DNA of 64,000 bases. Origin: Entamoeba histolytica HM-1:IMSS. Its lineage: Eukaryota; Evosea; Mastigamoebida; Endamoebidae. The position numbers and the translations under genes are program-made. The stretch's first letter is position 1. Every line of letters starts with the position of its first letter. Below, piece after piece: positions 32,288 to 41,523 of this stretch. Under the pieces are notes generated by a model. It did no database searches and had not been told where the DNA came from. It saw only the letters and a list, made by a program, of their open reading frames with translations. The stretch spans positions 1-64,000 of the forward strand of contig NW_001914882.1 of NCBI RefSeq assembly GCF_000208925.1. The letters are read 5' to 3'.

Positions 32288-33244
32288 ATGGGAAATCAAG
32301 AGGGTAGAAGTCAATGTATGGCTATTAAAGATATTGCTCTTGGAAAATGTAGTCCAATGTATGGAAGGTCAGGTAGTCTTTCTCCTGTAGATCAATCTTT
32401 AAAAGAAAGTCCTAAAGAAGTTTTCACACCAAGACTTTTTAAAACTCCACGACTTACTTCTACTGAAGTTCAAAGTAAGAAAAGAGCATTTTCTTTATCA
32501 CGAGCAAATCAAACAGCTCCCTCATCACCTAGAAAATTAAAAAATATAGAAGTTTCATATACACCATCTAGTTATAAAACAGAAAATACTTTTATTAATA
32601 TAACTTATCTTAATTACAGAAAAGAAGATTCTCGTTCAAGGTCTAAAAGTCATTCACTTTCAAATTCTAAATCAGTATCAAGGTCAACATCTCCTTCTTT
32701 TAATAAAGAAAGAGAAGTAATAGAAATTAAAGAAATAAAAATAAAAGATTATAGAATAGCAAAATTAAGAAATTGGGTTGGAAAAAGTAATTATAATATA
32801 ATTTATAATAGTAAAGTAGATGGTCTTACAGCACGTGATTTAAATTCTCATGTTTGTGGAAAAGGTAATATCGCTTTTATTGTATTAAGAAATGGAGGTG
32901 AATGTTTTGGGTGTTATCATTATGATACAATTTCACCTTCTAAGTCTACAAACAATAAACTATTTTCTTCTAATCGTTTCTTTTTATTTGTCTTTAATGA
33001 AGCATTAAATTCTACATTAAAAAGAAAAACTGAAGAAACAATTATTGTTCATCCAAATAATGATCCATATTTTGTTTTTACTGTTTGTTCTGCATTTTGG
33101 ATTCTTCAGGATGGAACAGTTTCATTTCATCAATTAATAAAAGAAAATTACATTATTCCAGATGTTGTAACAAACCCATTTTGTTGTAAATCTTTAATGA
33201 AGAAAATACCAATAGATACTCTTCTTGCTGTTCAATGGTATTAA
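32288..33244 (+). CDS. TLDc-domain protein
   Basis: A 318-aa protein. Residues 1-150 are low-complexity and Ser/Arg/Pro-rich (RSRSKSHSLSNSKSVSRS, many SP/TP sites) and probably phosphorylated. Residues about 155-318 form a TLDc domain: WVGKSNYNIIYNSKVDGLTA, FIVLRNGGECFGCYH, FFLFVFN and FTVCSAFWILQDGTVSF. TLDc proteins in animals (OXR1, TLDC1) are linked to oxidative-stress protection and V-ATPase regulation; Entamoeba has a large family of such proteins whose functions are mostly unknown. There is no membrane segment or intron. Confidence 0.85.
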   Translation: MGNQEGRSQCMAIKDIALGKCSPMYGRSGSLSPVDQSLKESPKEVFTPRLFKTPRLTSTEVQSKKRAFSLSRANQTAPSSPRKLKNIEVSYTPSSYKTENTFINITYLNYRKEDSRSRSKSHSLSNSKSVSRSTSPSFNKEREVIEIKEIKIKDYRIAKLRNWVGKSNYNIIYNSKVDGLTARDLNSHVCGKGNIAFIVLRNGGECFGCYHYDTISPSKSTNNKLFSSNRFFLFVFNEALNSTLKRKTEETIIVHPNNDPYFVFTVCSAFWILQDGTVSFHQLIKENYIIPDVVTNPFCCKSLMKKIPIDTLLAVQWY

Positions 33245-33461
33245 TTTGTATGTAATAATTCATTATTTTTTTGGGATTTTTGTTTTTTTTTTCTTTAGTT
33301 TGAATTTATTTTGTTTGAATGAAGGAAAGTTATCATTAAAACTCAAAAGAAAGTAACATTTTATTTCATATTTTATATCTTTTCTTTATTTAAAGAAAGG
33401 AAAGAGAATAAAAAAAACATAAAGAAAGTATGAAAATTTACTCAATTGAGTAGCTTAAAAC

Positions 33462-33758
33462 TTAGCAAGCATGAATCTTAGCACAAATAGCATTGGCATC
33501 AACTTTGTCTTCAATAAGTTGGATGAGTTTATCAATTCCAAAATCAAGAACTTTAGTGCAAAGAGTAGCAATGAATCCTGAGGCTTTATTGCAAAGGCTG
33601 CTAATGTAATCTTTTACTTTATCAGCTCCCTTAGTGGTAAGGAGGTTTTCAAGTGTGTTAATAAGTCCAGTGCAAAGGTTGCAGAGGATTTCTCCTTGGT
33701 GAGTAGCAGTGACTGCAAAAGCAACAGCGAAGATTAAAACAAAGACGATGGCTTTCAT
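33462..33758 (-). CDS. AP-A: Amoebapore A precursor (saposin-like pore-forming peptide)
   Basis: A 98-aa precursor with an N-terminal hydrophobic signal peptide (about residues 1-19) and a mature saposin-like peptide of 77 residues starting around residue 22. Six Cys residues in the saposin pattern make three disulphides, and a single His lies near the C-terminus. It is stored in granules and forms pores in bacterial and other membranes at acid pH; the known pH switch depends on that His. Mature residue 2 is Glu. The gene is intact and intronless, with strong codon bias as for a highly expressed gene. TATTTAAAG lies about 41-49 bases before the ATG. Confidence 0.97.
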   Translation of the reverse strand: MKAIVFVLIFAVAFAVTATHQGEILCNLCTGLINTLENLLTTKGADKVKDYISSLCNKASGFIATLCTKVLDFGIDKLIQLIEDKVDANAICAKIHAC

Positions 33759-34094
33759 GATTGTTTGTAAGATATGTTTTTGTAGTTTTCAACCTACTCT
33801 TTAAATAATTCACGGTGATGTGGCTGAATTTTCTACCAAAACTGAATTTCTTAAGTCACGCTTTTTATCAAATTTTAGATCTTCGTTTTTCTTCTCTTTT
33901 TCTTTTTTTTTAATTTTCTAAACTTTTTTTTTTAAACAGAAATAATTAAATTGATTATTTCATTTCTTCTCTTTTAATATTTATTAAAAAATTTAAAATA
34001 CTTAAAGAATAAGAACATTCTATATATGACATAAGTTTTTTTTTTCATTTGAGTGTTTTATATTTTTTTCTATTTTGTTTTTTAAATAATAAAA
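33759..34094. other. Amoebapore A upstream spacer
   Basis: 336 bp with the amoebapore promoter and T-rich tracts (33897-33930, 34029-34082). The latter directly precedes the SINE, as expected of a T-rich target. Nothing else seen. Confidence 0.5.
33799..33807 (-). promoter_or_regulatory. Amoebapore A TATA-like element
   Basis: Minus-strand TATTTAAAG, 41-49 bases before the ATG, matching the Entamoeba TATA-like consensus core. Confidence 0.6.
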
Positions 34095-34640
34095 GATCGA
34101 AGGTGGCACGTCTGAAACACCACACACAAACCCTAGTACAAATTCATACTTCGACTCTCCCAGTTATTATCTGGTTATGACGGTGCCTTTGAATTAGGAA
34201 TGTATTAGGGAAGCTGCAAAGGGTGCAGCAAGAGAATACAGTAGAATATTACATGGATGTAATATAAGAATCTACTGAAGTGTGGGTATGACTAAAAGAA
34301 GATTAGTCAAAGTAAGACTAAAAAGAAAATTAGTCAAAGTAATACAGTAGTAATAAAATGATTCCTTCTTCCATTCATAAAATAAGAAAAATGAAATTCC
34401 TGAAAATTAAGGCAGAAAACAAACAAAGGCTTAAAAAGAAGAAATAAGCAGAAGAAGTTTGAAAAACCTTAATAGGAAAAATAAAGCAAAGAAGTGCTTT
34501 CCCCATTTTGCAAGACAAACCTAAATGATAGGTTAAACAAAGAGATTACTCTTTTTTAATAAGCTCAGGGATGGGATTAGTCTCCCCTGAGCTAGGAAGA
34601 ATAGATGAAAAATCTATTAATACTTAATTAATTACTTTTT
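34095..34640 (+). mobile_element. EhSINE1-type SINE, near full length
   Basis: About 546 bp. The 5' motif GATCGAAGGTGGCACGTC is followed by GAAACACCACAC. Internal 27-bp repeats lie at 34288-34314 and 34315-34341 (core GATTAGTCAAAGTA). The 3' end carries an inverted repeat GCTCAGGG (34563-34570) / CCCTGAGC (34585-34592) and CTATTAATACTTAATTAAT, shared with the LINE stub at 10640-10700. The shared 3' end is how the SINE would borrow LINE reverse transcriptase. The EhSINE1 name follows from length and repeat type. Confidence 0.88.
34288..34341 (+). repeat. 27-bp internal SINE repeats, two units
   Basis: Units ATGACTAAAAGAAGATTAGT... and AGACTAAAAAGAAAATTAGT..., each 27 bp. Copy number of this repeat varies between EhSINE1 copies and is used as a polymorphism. 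Confidence 0.75.
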
Positions 34641-34749
34641 ATTCAATAATAAACCCCTATCATGTTTTAGTAAATATAATTGTTATAATGTTATTCTAAA
34701 AACATAAATTAAATAATGTTATAATTTTTATAAAAATGTTTTTGTATTA

Positions 34750-35502
34750 TCAATTATCTTTGAAGAAAGAAGGAGTAAGAGTGAGAGGTGTTGTTTGAGC
34801 AAGTTGAGAAGTAATTTTTATATTGTATTGATGACCTTTTTCTCTAACTTCTTTTGTTTCCATTAATAAAGTATTTTTATGAAAGATACGTACTAATCCT
34901 TCATAACCTTCTTTAGTCTCTTTTTGTATTTCAAATAAATATCCAAATTCGATTAATAAATCAATAAGAAGATTCATAACTATTTTCTTCTTGATTGGTT
35001 GAAGTCTTCTTAGTGCGGTTTTTGCATTAATATTTTGTTTTGAACATTCAAGACACATTTTCATAGAGACTCTATCTTTTGTAAATTTTATTACATTAAT
35101 ACTATCAAATCTATTAAACTCTATTTCTTTGATCTTTACAAATTGTTTTGTTAATGAACTATATCTATTTGGTTTACCAACAACAATTTTGCAATGTGCA
35201 GATAATAAACATAGACAGATAGATTGAAGTTCAACTTGAAGGTTTGTTTCATTCCAATGTTTAAATTTGAATTTAGGAACTTGTTCTTTTGGGTATTTAG
35301 GAGTTATTTCTTCACAACATCCTTTATCTATTTTATCAAGGTTAGATTTTTCATCAGCAGATAGAGAATTTTCTTCATTAATTGAACTATCTTCTGTTAA
35401 ACTTGAATTTTTAATAGAGGAAGGCATGATAAGTGAACAAAGAGTGAGAGTGTTTCCAGAAAGCATTAGATGAATTTGAAGCAAATATAGTTGTTTAAAC
35501 AT
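34750..35502 (-). CDS. Unknown protein, 250 aa
   Basis: I do not recognise the family. The first about 28 residues (MFKQLYLLQIHLMLSGNTLTL) are moderately hydrophobic; the real start could be Met26 (MPSSIKNSSL). Residues 30-70 are acidic and Ser-rich. From about 75 to 240 the protein looks globular and helical: VELQSICLCLLSAHCKIVVG, KMCLECSKQNINAKTALRRL, MNLLIDLLIEFGYLFEI. It has an isolated CLEC but no zinc motif and no transmembrane segment beyond the doubtful N-terminus. The SINE ends 110 bp beyond its stop codon. Confidence 0.6.
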   Translation of the reverse strand: MFKQLYLLQIHLMLSGNTLTLCSLIMPSSIKNSSLTEDSSINEENSLSADEKSNLDKIDKGCCEEITPKYPKEQVPKFKFKHWNETNLQVELQSICLCLLSAHCKIVVGKPNRYSSLTKQFVKIKEIEFNRFDSINVIKFTKDRVSMKMCLECSKQNINAKTALRRLQPIKKKIVMNLLIDLLIEFGYLFEIQKETKEGYEGLVRIFHKNTLLMETKEVREKGHQYNIKITSQLAQTTPLTLTPSFFKDN

Positions 35503-36027
35503 TTAAACAATTCAAGAAAAATTATAGGTACTAAATGTTTGCAAATGCTTTTGTCTTGTTCTTAAATTAGATGATTGAGGTTAAGTTCTCATCTATCTGA
35601 GAACCTTTTCAGTCGTTAATTTATTTATAGAATATTAAAGAAAATAAATCCATTTTCGAAATTGTTTAACTTCTTTGATTAGATACTTTTTTTGTTTTCT
35701 TTATCTTCTATATGTGAACAGTCTTGCATTCTTAAATTTTCGTTGCAGAACTTAGTACATTATATACTCAAATATCTTTTATTGAAAATAAAAAGAAGAA
35801 TTTATTTTTATTCAAAGAATGATTATATTAACAATATTATTTGAAAGGTTATTATTTTGTGACAATTGTATTATTAAAATCCCTTTAGTTTTCTTTCATG
35901 GATATTTGAAGTTTTTTCATTTTATACCGCTTTGTAAAACATCATTAAAAACTAAAAACTTGAATAGATAAGTCCCACCTAAACAATTTTAAAAATCCAA
36001 AACAAAATAAATATTTGTTTTCATTTA
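35503..36027. other. Intergenic region
   Basis: 525 bp between two minus-strand genes; T-rich, with no ORF, repeat or RNA seen. Confidence 0.45.
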
Positions 36028-38109
36028 TTATTTTAATTGATCCATCCAACTACGCTCATCATCTAATTTATAGAAACATGTTGAAATAGACCATTGAATG
36101 AGTCGAATAAATTCATCTGCATCTTGCTCTTTGTTAAATACAATACCAAGTGGTTGTAATTCACTATATTTTACTAATGTCACATTTGGTCCATTTGTAC
36201 TGGAGTTGATGTCGCAACTTAATTCGTATTCTTTAATAAGAACGTTTTTCTTTTCTTTCTTCCCAAAAAAATAAATTTTGTCATTACATAATTCTATAAT
36301 CACTTGTTGTTTCTTTTTATCTTTTAATTCTCCTTTTGCAGTGAATAAATGAAATCTTCCTTTTGCAACAATAGAATCTATTTGATGTTCTTTAGCAACT
36401 TCAACAAGTCTATCTCTCATTTTTGCTCTTTCATTTAAAATTTGACAAAATTGGTGAAATCCTGAATATGCACTTTGAAGCATTCTATAATCTGGATTAT
36501 ATGGTGACGTTACTTTCATTAATCCTTCTATCATCATGGGATATCTCATTGCCCTTTGAACTGGTTGAATTAATAATTGTTCTAATGTTTGAGGTGAAAT
36601 CTTTTCTGCTGCTTGTTGAACTACTTTTTTTCCATTTATTGTATTTTTAATTTCTTTCCAAACTGTTGCCATAGTATTATAACTAATACTATATTCTAAT
36701 AATGGGCTAATAAATTGTAATGTTGAATTAATAATTTCTCCTAAATTCGTATTATATTTATATTCATTCATTCCTTGTTCTAATGTTACTAATATTGATT
36801 TACTTGCTGCAATACATTGACTTAATAATCCAAATACTACTTGTACTTTTGGTTCATTTTCTAATGGGTCTGCAAAATATATTTTCATCATTTCCATATT
36901 TTTCAATAAACTACGTTCTGTTTCAACAAATTCAATAAATGCATCTTTTCTTTTTCTTAATGAATTAGTATTATACATCATTTGCATCATATGTCTTCTT
37001 ATAATTTCTTCCAATTGAATAACTTCTTGTTCATTATATTTCTTTTGACTCCAATCTTTTTCAACCATAGTTATTGTATCAAGTGTTTCACGAGTTTTAG
37101 GAAGTGGTGTAACCACTTTTTTTTCTTTCTCTTTTTGTTTTGGTGATTTAATACCTTCTTTTTCTTTATTCTTTAATGGTTCTTTAAATGATTTTCTTTT
37201 CTTCGTCTTCTTTTCATTTGCTTCAATCTCAGCTGCTTTCTTTATGTCTGGAAGACTTTCCATCTTTTTTTGTGGTAAATTACCTCTTAATGATTGAACT
37301 TTTAATCCTTTAATCTTTTCATGTGGAACTCCTAATGAATTTGCTCCTTGTGAACGACGTGTTGGAGAAAGAAGAGGTGAATATGTTCCATTATCTAATG
37401 CACTTTTTGATAAAAGATCACTATGACGTTCTGAATCTGTTGAAGTAGCTGATCTAGGAGTATAATTTGATTCAACAAAATCATTTCCATCAGAAATAAT
37501 CATTGGAGTAAACCAATGTTTTAATTGTTCTAATATAACAATATTTTTAGAGTCATGTTCAACATTTTTAATATATGATAAAAAGAATTCACTTTGCTCT
37601 TTATCAGGATCAAATAACATAATTGACTCAACAACTACATCATTCATTCGTTCAAATAATTCATAAATAAATTCATTCAAATTTGAAGGTTTAAGATAAT
37701 TTATAACATCTTCTAAATGAATACCAAATCGAAGTAATGCTAATCCAATAAATATTTCATTGGAATATGTTGATGGACCATATGGATTAATTAAAAATTC
37801 AAAGTAAATTGGTAGTTGTTTTTCAACCAATGAATCAACTTCTAATTCAAATCTTTCTTCTTTTTTTGAAGAGTTCATTGATAAAAAAACTGAAATAGCA
37901 GACTTTAATGCAACAGGCTTTTGTAAACAGCTACGAGGAATGGCAAATCGACTTCCATTTATTAAAAAAATAACTAATTCATTAGAAAATGTTTCTTGAT
38001 AAAATGATTGGAATTGGGTTGTATTATATTTACTTCCAATATCTTTTGATTTAGAGTCAAAAGAGAATTTCTTTAATTGAAGTGTTTGTTTAAATCGTGG
38101 GGATAACAT
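36028..38109 (-). CDS. RhoGEF (DH-PH) protein
   Basis: A 693-aa guanine nucleotide exchange factor for Rho/Rac GTPases. The DH domain spans about 380-570: RKDAFIEFVETERSLLKNM (CR1), the central helices, and ISPQTLEQLLIQPVQRAMRYPMMIEGLMK (CR3, the most conserved helix). A PH-like domain follows at about 590-685 (RFHLFTAKGELKD, DKIYFFGK, ADEFIRLIQWSI). Residues about 30-150 may form a BTB-like or other helical domain (ELVIFLINGSRFAIPRSCL), an uncertain call. The linker at 215-345 is Ser/Lys-rich and likely disordered. It pairs conceptually with the RhoGAP at 19683 in actin control. Confidence 0.85.
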   Translation of the reverse strand: MLSPRFKQTLQLKKFSFDSKSKDIGSKYNTTQFQSFYQETFSNELVIFLINGSRFAIPRSCLQKPVALKSAISVFLSMNSSKKEERFELEVDSLVEKQLPIYFEFLINPYGPSTYSNEIFIGLALLRFGIHLEDVINYLKPSNLNEFIYELFERMNDVVVESIMLFDPDKEQSEFFLSYIKNVEHDSKNIVILEQLKHWFTPMIISDGNDFVESNYTPRSATSTDSERHSDLLSKSALDNGTYSPLLSPTRRSQGANSLGVPHEKIKGLKVQSLRGNLPQKKMESLPDIKKAAEIEANEKKTKKRKSFKEPLKNKEKEGIKSPKQKEKEKKVVTPLPKTRETLDTITMVEKDWSQKKYNEQEVIQLEEIIRRHMMQMMYNTNSLRKRKDAFIEFVETERSLLKNMEMMKIYFADPLENEPKVQVVFGLLSQCIAASKSILVTLEQGMNEYKYNTNLGEIINSTLQFISPLLEYSISYNTMATVWKEIKNTINGKKVVQQAAEKISPQTLEQLLIQPVQRAMRYPMMIEGLMKVTSPYNPDYRMLQSAYSGFHQFCQILNERAKMRDRLVEVAKEHQIDSIVAKGRFHLFTAKGELKDKKKQQVIIELCNDKIYFFGKKEKKNVLIKEYELSCDINSSTNGPNVTLVKYSELQPLGIVFNKEQDADEFIRLIQWSISTCFYKLDDERSWMDQLK

Positions 38110-38281
38110 GTTGTCAACTTCTTTCTGTTTTTTGATTCTTTTATTTCATCTTACAAATGTCTAAAAATAGTCTTTTCTTCTTTTTTTTTTTTTTAAGTTT
38201 TTTTCCTCCTTTTATATTCTTCCTTTTCTCTTTTCTCAAGTTTACATTCATGTCAGTTAAAATATTTCATGAAGAATTCAA

Positions 38282-39682
38282 TTAGAATGATTCATCGTCA
38301 TAGTCAGAACTCCACCACATCATTATAAGTCCTATAAGAATCAATGTTACAGTAAGTAATATTATAGAAACAAATGGATGTTCTAAAAAAAGTATTGAAA
38401 TAGTGTTTTGTTCATTAGTATCTTCTTGGATAAGAATTTTATTCTTCTTATTATTCTTTTTATTATTTTTTTTTCTTTGGAATTGAGTGTTATTTGTTTT
38501 TAATTCTTCTTTAATAAGAACATCATCTGGTTGTAAATTATTTTGTTTTGAATCTTCAATAATAGGTATTTTGCTTGGTTGATTAATTTTTGGAGTTATT
38601 TCATTGAGAGAATCTTTTCTATTTATTTTATGATACGTTCCAACTTTATCTGCCGTAGTACTTTTAATTCTTTTCTTTTTGTTTTCTTTTTCACATAAAA
38701 GAGATGGTAGAATTTCCTTTTTTTTAACTTCTTTTGGTTTACTTAAATCAATATTTAATTTTTTGTGGTGTTGTTCTTTTTTCTTTTCATTTTCTCCTTC
38801 TCCTCTTTTTTTCTCTATTTTAATATGATGATTATTATTTACATCTGTTAATGTAATTTCTCTTTGTTTATTTTCAATGTCTTGACTAAAAGAAGTATCA
38901 TTAAATTGTAATGAATTTGATTTAATTATAACTTGTTCTTGTTTAATATGTTTTTCTTCTTCTTCTTCTTCATCTTTTTTAATTTCATTATCAATTTGGT
39001 TTATATCATTATGTTCTTTTTTATCATTAATTTGAGTATGTTCTTCTCCTTCTTCAATAGAAATTATGTCATTTTGTTCATTTGTTATTTCAGACAAATC
39101 TGAAGTTCCAATAATTTCAGAAGCATAAACTAATTCACTCGTATTTTCTTCACTTTTATCTTCTTTATTTATTGTACTTTCTATTCTTTTTCTTTTTGGA
39201 ATGAATGGTGTAGCATTAATTTTGAATGGTAAAGCATTTGGTAATGAAGTCCTACGTTTCTTTTTTTGTTCTTCAATTTTTTTAATTACAGTGAGTTGAG
39301 TACCTTCTTTTACTCCAATTTCTTTATGTTTAGTTTTTTGACCAATAATTCCACTACATTTAAGAAGATGAACTAATGATTCTATTTTATTTTTAAAGTC
39401 TTGTTTATTTCCTTTATTATCTATTTTCATTTGATTCCATTGATCTCCCCATCCACCATTTGGATCTAATTTCAATATTTCAGGTAATGATATTGGTTGG
39501 ATACTTTCTTTTAATGAATTTAATGGTGTAAGTAATTCTTCAGTTGATGGTTTAAAGAATAAAGATGAATGAGAATAATAATGAGCTGTTTGTTTACTAC
39601 CACTTTTTAATATAAGAAGATTAAATTCATTTAATATATCTGCTTGTTCTTCTCCTTCAAGATAAGATACCCATAAACTCAT
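38282..39682 (-). CDS. Tail-anchored, highly charged unknown protein
   Basis: A 466-aa protein with a single hydrophobic segment at the extreme C-terminus (VSIILLTVTLILIGLIMMWW, about 436-457) followed by the acidic SSDYDDESF, so it should be inserted post-translationally with most of the protein in the cytosol. Residues 1-125 look folded (MSLWVSYLEGEEQADILNEF, LDPNGGWGDQWNQMK). Residues 125-430 are Glu/Lys/Asn-rich, low-complexity and probably disordered. I do not recognise the family. Confidence 0.75.
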   Translation of the reverse strand: MSLWVSYLEGEEQADILNEFNLLILKSGSKQTAHYYSHSSLFFKPSTEELLTPLNSLKESIQPISLPEILKLDPNGGWGDQWNQMKIDNKGNKQDFKNKIESLVHLLKCSGIIGQKTKHKEIGVKEGTQLTVIKKIEEQKKKRRTSLPNALPFKINATPFIPKRKRIESTINKEDKSEENTSELVYASEIIGTSDLSEITNEQNDIISIEEGEEHTQINDKKEHNDINQIDNEIKKDEEEEEEKHIKQEQVIIKSNSLQFNDTSFSQDIENKQREITLTDVNNNHHIKIEKKRGEGENEKKKEQHHKKLNIDLSKPKEVKKKEILPSLLCEKENKKKRIKSTTADKVGTYHKINRKDSLNEITPKINQPSKIPIIEDSKQNNLQPDDVLIKEELKTNNTQFQRKKNNKKNNKKNKILIQEDTNEQNTISILFLEHPFVSIILLTVTLILIGLIMMWWSSDYDDESF

Positions 39683-39762
39683 TTTATATTTATTTTCTTG
39701 TTGAATTAAACTAATTCCTTGCTATCAAAGATGAGTGTTATTTCTATTTTTTCTTATTTTTT

Positions 39763-40197
39763 TCATTTACAAACAATTAAAAATGAATGTTTCATTGTTT
39801 TACAAATAACTCCATCAATAATTAATTGAAATAATCCATCTTTATATTCTTTTTCAATTTCAACTGTAAATTTTCCTCCTTCTACATTTTCTTCATTAAA
39901 TTCATGAGTTACACCATTAACAAATATTTGAATTTGATGATTACTATAATGTTGTTTAGAATTTGAAAGTATATTCCATATTTGACAAAATTGTCTTAGT
40001 GTTTTGAATTTACCAATTAATTTACCAAATGGACAATATTCAGATGTATTAGATTTAATTGTTGTATTATGATAAAAACACCATTCTTTGGAAAAATATT
40101 TCCACACTGTTTTTTGATTGGACAAACTTACTACTGTATCACGAATATTTCCTTTAATATAAACAATATGTTCTTCTAATTTTTTATTAATTTCCAT
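39763..40197 (-). CDS. Divergent, short eIF4E-like protein
   Basis: 144 aa from the ATG at 40197 (an upstream six-codon extension would start at TTG). The order of motifs follows eIF4E: KEWCFYHN (beta 1), FKTLRQFCQIWNIL (dorsal-helix region with the conserved Trp), QIFVNGVTHEFNEENVEGGKFTVEI and LFQLIIDGVI. At the cap-stacking site the usual PxWED reads HEFNEEN, so one of the two cap-clamping Trp is Phe, and the C-terminal strands are missing. It may bind a different cap, act as a repressor or be inactive. Compare the canonical copy at 60442-61037. Confidence 0.6.
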   Translation of the reverse strand: MEINKKLEEHIVYIKGNIRDTVVSLSNQKTVWKYFSKEWCFYHNTTIKSNTSEYCPFGKLIGKFKTLRQFCQIWNILSNSKQHYSNHQIQIFVNGVTHEFNEENVEGGKFTVEIEKEYKDGLFQLIIDGVICKTMKHSFLIVCK

Positions 40198-40483
40198 GTT
40201 AGTATAGATATTCAATTTTTAAGTTCAGATCATTAAAACAAAAATAGTTCATGTTATTACGCATCAACTATTCCAAACATAGACGAATTATCTCTGTATT
40301 TTTTTATCCTTTTTATTCTTCTGGTTTTTAGAAAAAAAAGATTGATGTAAATCCGCACTCTTTTTTTGATGTGAAATGAACAATAAAAATTCAAATAACA
40401 AAACATTTTTAAATTGTTATTTTATAATTAATTTTTACTTAAAAATAACTTAAATCTTTAATTTTTACCCAACCCCTTCTGAC

Positions 40484-41039
40484 ATGGCTTTACAAATTCT
40501 ACCTCCACTCATCTCTGCTTGTGGAAAAGTTGCTACAACACTTATTGCTGGTGGTATTGGAACAAAAATAGCTGATAGTTTTAGCAGTAGAACAAAAGAA
40601 CAAGCACTAAGACAAGTAGATGAGTTAAAACAGGAGAATGAAGGGTTAAAACAGGAGAACGAAGGATTAAAACAGGAAAATGAAGGGTTAAAACAGGAAA
40701 ATGAAGAGTTAAACAATAAAACCAAAGAATTAGAAAATGACATAGTAACAAAAGAACAAGAATATTTCGTTTCATTATTAAAAGGAAAAGATGAAATAAT
40801 CAAACTTACTGAACATTATAAAAAACAACAACAATAAATTGAAGAACAAATGAATAACAGTTTAATAGAAAAAGACAATCAAATTATTTCATTACAAAAT
40901 CAATTGAATCAACTTAAAGATGAATCAATAATAAAATCATCAAAATACAAAATTTATTTTAAATGGGGACCAACAATTGTTTGTGTAATAGTATTAGTTA
41001 TAAGTATATTGTTACATTTAACTAAATAAGAAATAATAA
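40484..41039 (+). pseudogene. Heptad-repeat tail-anchored protein gene with one in-frame stop
   Basis: The frame encodes 117 residues, then TAA at 40835-40837, then 66 more sense codons in the same frame to TAA at 41037-41039. Together they give an N-terminal Gly/Ala-rich segment, a coiled coil built from four 21-bp repeats (40618-40711, unit LKQENEG), more coiled coil, and a C-terminal membrane anchor (PTIVCVIVLVISILLHLTK) that lies only after the stop. No GTTTGT donor is available to splice the stop out. It is therefore a recent pseudogene, a sequencing error, a polymorphism or a read-through gene. Confidence 0.6.
40618..40711 (+). repeat. 21-bp tandem repeat encoding coiled-coil heptads, about four units
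   Basis: Units of the type TTAAAACAGGAGAATGAAGGG, one codon change or less between copies, each encoding one heptad L-K-Q-E-N-E-G/E. Near identity at DNA level indicates recent expansion. Confidence 0.8.
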
Positions 41040-41053
41040 AACCAACATTAAAT

Positions 41054-41459
41054 TTATTTTGCTTTTATGACATTTAATTCTTTAAGTTCTTTTTGTACTT
41101 TTTTTAATTCATCTAAAAAGTAATATATCTCAGTCATTTTTGATTGGAGTTGTTGTTGAGTTATTGGTAATTGATTTTCATCATCATCAATATCTTCATA
41201 TATCACTTTTTGTAATTCAACAAATTTCTTTTCTGCAACTTCTAATTTTGATAGAAATTCATTTGATTTTGTTAAAATTTCTTCTTTATTTCCAAATGGA
41301 TGAACTGACAATAACCTAAGCATTTCTTGAAATGCAATCATTGATTTACTTAATTCCTGATGTTATGAGATTTCTTTCAATTATCTTTGAAATTTGATTA
41401 AAATAATTTCAAACTTCTTCTGTTTCCTTTTTAAGTTGTTCTTCACGTGATATTTCCAT
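41054..41459 (-). CDS. Small coiled-coil protein (two exons)
   Basis: Exon 1 (41415-41459, MEISREEQLKKETEE) and exon 2 (41054-41356) are joined across an intron at 41357-41414 (58 bp, GTTTGA to CAG), giving 115 aa. Unspliced, exon 1 runs into TGA at once. The product is almost entirely helical and charged (ELSKSMIAFQEMLRLLS, NEFLSKLEVAEKKFVELQKV, TEIYYFLDELKKVQKELKEL), with an acidic loop DIDDDENQ. It looks like a small subunit of a coiled-coil complex; which one I cannot say. Confidence 0.65.
41357..41414 (-). other. Intron in small coiled-coil gene
   Basis: 58 bp, GTTTGA...CATCAG on the minus strand, phase 0; CAG instead of TAG acceptor. Confidence 0.6.
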
Positions 41460-41523
41460 GAAATGAATTAATAGTATTAAAGTGTTTTATATGAACTATA
41501 ATAAATAGTAAATTATATTATTC

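Noticed and set aside
41054..41459. Pseudogene with TGA and frameshift
   Set aside because: A 58-bp intron (GTTTGA...CAG) explains both the stop and the apparent frameshift, with phase preserved.
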